From contig NC_068562.1 in NCBI RefSeq assembly GCF_022201045.2, positions 7,484,001 to 7,548,000 on the forward strand: 64,000 nt of DNA, given 5' to 3'. Position 1 is the stretch's first letter, and each line of letters begins with the position of its first letter. A program made the position numbers and the translations under genes. The DNA comes from Citrus sinensis (Eukaryota > Streptophyta > Magnoliopsida > Sapindales > Rutaceae). Under the pieces are notes generated by a model. That model searched no databases. It was not told the origin of the DNA and saw only the letters and a program-made list of their open reading frames with translations. Below, piece after piece: positions 61,302 through 64,000 of the stretch.

Positions 61302-62340
61302 GGGAAATTTACACCAATAGCCATAAAAATTTTAGCTTTTTCCATCTTAACCCCCCAAACAAACTTCTATCAACATTAGCCATAAAAAAGCTTTTGAGAC
61401 CAAAATACCCATCTCTCTCATCTCCACAATGTTGGTGAGCTTGCCTTGGCGCAACAACTCACCGATTCTGTCAAGCCTTTAAATCAGCCATGGCGGCAGT
61501 AGAAACACGCTCCATTTCAGAAATGGCGTCGTCAGAGATTCTGGACTCGGTTTCACTGACCTCGTAATCTTCAAGATCAGAGAAGCTCGCTCTGGAGGCC
61601 CTGGAAGAGGAGACGGAGACAAACTCATGGTCGAGATACTCTCCGTTGATCTTCAGCATCTGATAAAACTCCCTTTCGAGTCTTTTCATGGCGGTTTGCA
61701 TTAGGGTTTGGGCGAGGAGGAGCTTGTCAGAAGTGGAGTGATGGATGATGAAATAGTGCATGGCGGTCTGCAAGTCGTAGACGGCTTTGAGGTAGTCCTT
61801 GGCATCTTGGCGGTTGTCGGAGGAGAAGAGAGAAGAGATGCTGCATGATAGAGAGGTATCGTCCCATTTGGTGATGAGAGAGCGGGCAATTTGGATGTTC
61901 TCGTCCATTAAAGAATCGAAGAATGTGACCTATTGAGGCGACAATGAAGGTGTGCCCGCCGTCGGAGATGTGGATGGCTTGAAGAATATGTTTCTATTGC
62001 CTGTCGCCAGATTCACCCCGACTCGCAGTTCACTGAAACTCTTGAGCAAGTTCATAAAATAACTCATACCACTATGTGATGCCGATTAGTGTTGGATCCG
62101 GATAGATTATTATCGGATTTCACTTTTATCGTTGCCTTTTGCCGTCGCCGTTGGTTGATGATTCAAGAGTTGAAAACTGCCTTTGGTTTGATGAAATGGG
62201 AGAAAGAAAGTTGCTTTTGGTTTGTAAAAAAGGTTAATTTAGGAAGAAAAGCGTGTGTTTGGCTAATGTTAATAGAAAAAAATTGAGAGGGTTAATTGTG
62301 AAAATAACAAAAATTTTATGGTTATTTTTGTAAATTTTCC
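61302..62340. mobile_element. Pack-MULE carrying an EXO70 gene fragment
   Basis: 1,039 bp with a perfect 9-bp target duplication GATCTCACT at 61293-61301 and 62341-62349, the size made by Mutator-like transposases. Terminal inverted repeats extend about 105-120 bp with roughly three quarters identity: left GGGAAATTTACACCAATAGC, right (other strand) GGAAAATTTACAAAAATAAC; both continue with CCATAAAA and, further in, CTATTAACATTAGCC or CTATCAACATTAGCC. No transposase. The interior holds the 5' part of a host EXO70 gene. The perfect duplication with diverged arms suggests moderately recent insertion. Confidence 0.9.
61471..62052 (-). pseudogene. EXO70 (H-clade-like) exocyst subunit, 5' fragment captured by a MULE
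   Basis: EXO70 tethers secretory vesicles at the plasma membrane; full proteins have about 600-700 residues. Here the minus frame from 61908 gives 145 residues: MDENIQIARSLITKWDD, KDYLKAVYDLQTAMHY, LLLAQTLMQTAMKRLEREFY, ISEMERVSTAAMADLKA, then stop. The order matches the N-terminal third of EXO70 H-type proteins, cut just before the conserved IAECMISSGY region. Upstream, a frame from about 62052 (MNLLKSFSELR) runs into TAG near 61931 in the same reading frame, so the original start is broken. The abrupt end after DLKA is the capture breakpoint. Clade assignment is from memory. Confidence 0.8.
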
Positions 62341-62479
62341 GATCTCACTTCTCCAGCATTTGCTGGGTTTTGAATAATTAAGCTCTAGTCTCTTTTGTCT
62401 TTTCTTTATATTTATATAATTGTACGTTGTTCTCGTATTATGCGATGCAACACTAACAACATGAAGGAGAAGTCTATCT

Positions 62480-62603
62480 TACAGATTCTGTAACATACAT
62501 CCCCCACTCCATGCACTCCACGTGTCCCACCATGTGAAATCAAAGCAAGCAAATGGCACCACTGGGGGCTGGTTAACCTGGTCTGTATGTTACAGAATCT
62601 GTA
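62480..62603. mobile_element. 124-bp inverted-repeat MITE with perfect 20-bp ends
   Basis: TACAGATTCTGTAACATACA at 62480-62499 recurs as an exact reverse complement at 62584-62603. The outer TA on each side could be the TA target duplication of a Tc1/mariner-type MITE, leaving 18-bp TIRs. The interior is GC-richer than the surroundings (CCCCCACTCC, CCACGTG). Confidence 0.6.
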
Positions 62604-62960
62604 CCGTAGCTAGCTCCCAACATGAAACATAAAAAAACTTATAATGTAAGAAATTACAAGTCTCGCCTGAAACTTATAGTGCAAGAAATTACAAATTTGT
62701 GATCTTCTCCTTCTTGCAAAGCTTTGATTTGATCCTTCTAGATGTTTCAAAGTGGTTTCTAAGTCATGAAGAAAGAGTGTAAGCTTTACCTCTAAGGAAA
62801 AAAAAAGGTAAAGGTATTATATTTTATTGTTGCTTGATTAGTTGCTTATCAATTTATCACTCTTCGCCTTAAGGTCATCACTTTCATATATAAATTAATT
62901 ATATACTACAATAGCTTAACGCACATCCAAAATATCTCTTATGAGATTGTCTATCAAAAT

Positions 62961-63163
62961 AGAGTGATTATATAACCACAAACTTTTATATAAACTTATT
63001 TTGTATAAATTGATATGACATTAATTTATTGTTTGAATGAAAATATAAAATAATAGAAATAAATCATGTATGCCAAGAGATATTTAATTTAACCAATGAA
63101 TTAACGCCACATCAGTTTATATAAAATAAGTTTATATAAGAGTTTGTGACTATATAATCACTC
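62961..63163. mobile_element. hAT-type MITE, copy A
   Basis: 203 bp, flanked by ATCAAAAT (62953-62960 and 63164-63171). Inverted arms of ~65 bp: AGAGTGATTATATAACCACA at the left and the matching GAGTGATTATATAGTCACA on the other strand at the right, continuing through a shared TATATAAACTTATTTT. Same family as the element at 63225-63429. Confidence 0.85.
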
Positions 63164-63224
63164 ATCAAAATGAGTACATGATCAGATTTATTATTATGTA
63201 AAGAAGGAGCTATCGCAAAAGAAA

Positions 63225-63429
63225 AGAGTAATAATACAATCATAAATTCTTGTATAAAATTTATTTTTGTACAAACTAATGTGGCATGATAAAATTGGTT
63301 GAATTAAATATTTTTTGACCTAAATGATCTATTTTTATTATTTTGTATTTTCATTCAACCAATAAATTAATGCTAAATCAATTTGTACAAAATAAATTTA
63401 TACAAAAATTTATAATTATATCATCACTC
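63225..63429. mobile_element. hAT-type MITE, copy B
   Basis: 205 bp, flanked by AAAAGAAA (63217-63224 and 63430-63437). Left arm AGAGTAATAATACAATCATA, right arm (other strand) GAGTGATGATATAATTATAA; both continue with TTGTATAAA and TTTGTACAAA. Shares its interior (AACCAATAAATTAATGC, AATATTTTTT) with copy A. Confidence 0.85.
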
Positions 63430-63437
63430 AAAAGAAA

Positions 63438-64000
63438 ATTATTGGGGCTATTTGATTGATTCAAAAGAGATCACGTAGAGAGTGTTATCATTATTAACGA
63501 GGTGGACCGACCAAATGGATTGATCGCATATCTAGGTTGATGCAGTCCCAAAATAATCTTTTATGTTTTTGCAAATCACATAATGTCGTTATCATATTTA
63601 TTTTTAAAGCATTTTTTTCTAATGATGTTATTATAATCGGATGCATTTCTGCAAATGCCAAACGGTCTTAGAATTTAATCCTACTACGAGGGTTTATTGA
63701 ATGATCAAAACGACATCATACATCATAATCATCAAGCAACAGAAAACAATATGGTAATTTACAAAATATTCAGCATCCGAAAACTGTATGCATATGGCGA
63801 GACCCGTGAAGTATAACCTTTAATCCTACGTATTCTTTGAAAGCAAAATCGATTTCCAGAGCAAGCAAAACGGTGTTAATGAGTCCCTGTTGAAAAGCCA
63901 AAACGTACCATTATCCAGTAGCTGCAATGACAATGCGTGCCGCCATTGCAGCCTAATCGGACAGGGCAAGCATGGAGTTCCTAGGATTCCGGGTTCAAAA
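63438..64000. other. Intergenic DNA to the right edge
   Basis: No gene, RNA or repeat recognised. Confidence 0.5.

Overview
This is nuclear genomic DNA from a flowering plant. Evidence: intron-rich genes with GT-AG splice sites, plant-only gene families (13-lipoxygenase, SBT1-type subtilase, type C G-gamma subunit, CCX exchanger, DUF1677), AT-rich intergenic DNA and many plant transposons. The proteins look like a woody eudicot, and Citrus or a relative is my best guess from memory; this is inference only. All exon coordinates were worked out by hand from splice signals, codon phase and family similarity.

Layout. 1-4764 (minus): a chloroplast LOX3/4-type 13-lipoxygenase, complete except for its last ~25 codons, which lie off the left edge. 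4765-16734: a gene desert with degraded repeats (a PIF/Harbinger-like element at 11625-12949 holding a LINE RNase H relic; an inverted-repeat AT-rich block at 13993-15405). 16735-17148 (minus): a small basic plant protein of unknown function. 17569-28667: one intact, very young Ty3/gypsy element of the Tat lineage in minus orientation, with 795-bp LTRs differing at one base, a 5-bp target duplication, gag, pol with a second RNase H, a 121-bp tandem array and an intron-containing antisense ORF. 29339-29792: another LINE RNase H relic. 31428-32263 (plus): RBX1. 32646-32727 (minus): tRNA-Ser(GCT). 33142-35472 (minus): subtilase. 37719-40009 (minus): cysteine-rich type C G-gamma subunit. 41677-43626 (minus): cation/calcium exchanger. 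45999-50458 (plus): ALDH7B (antiquitin). 53675-54157 (minus): DUF1677 protein. 56766 to the end is rich in small DNA transposons, including two gene-capturing elements: one at about 58912-59864 with the C-terminal RING of an RKP-like E3 ligase, and a clear Pack-MULE at 61302-62340 (perfect 9-bp target duplication) with the start of an EXO70 gene. Two sibling hAT-type MITEs (62961-63163, 63225-63429) follow, each with its own 8-bp target duplication.

The host genes are ordinary single genes with separate promoters and do not form one pathway. LOX (jasmonate), the type C G-gamma (organ size), ALDH7B (stress detoxification), CCX (ion homeostasis) and RBX1 (ubiquitin ligase core) are neighbours by chance as far as the sequence shows. 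The most unusual content is mobile: a recently active Tat element with a gag/pol frame break and a spliceable antisense gene, and two independent host-gene captures within 3.5 kb.
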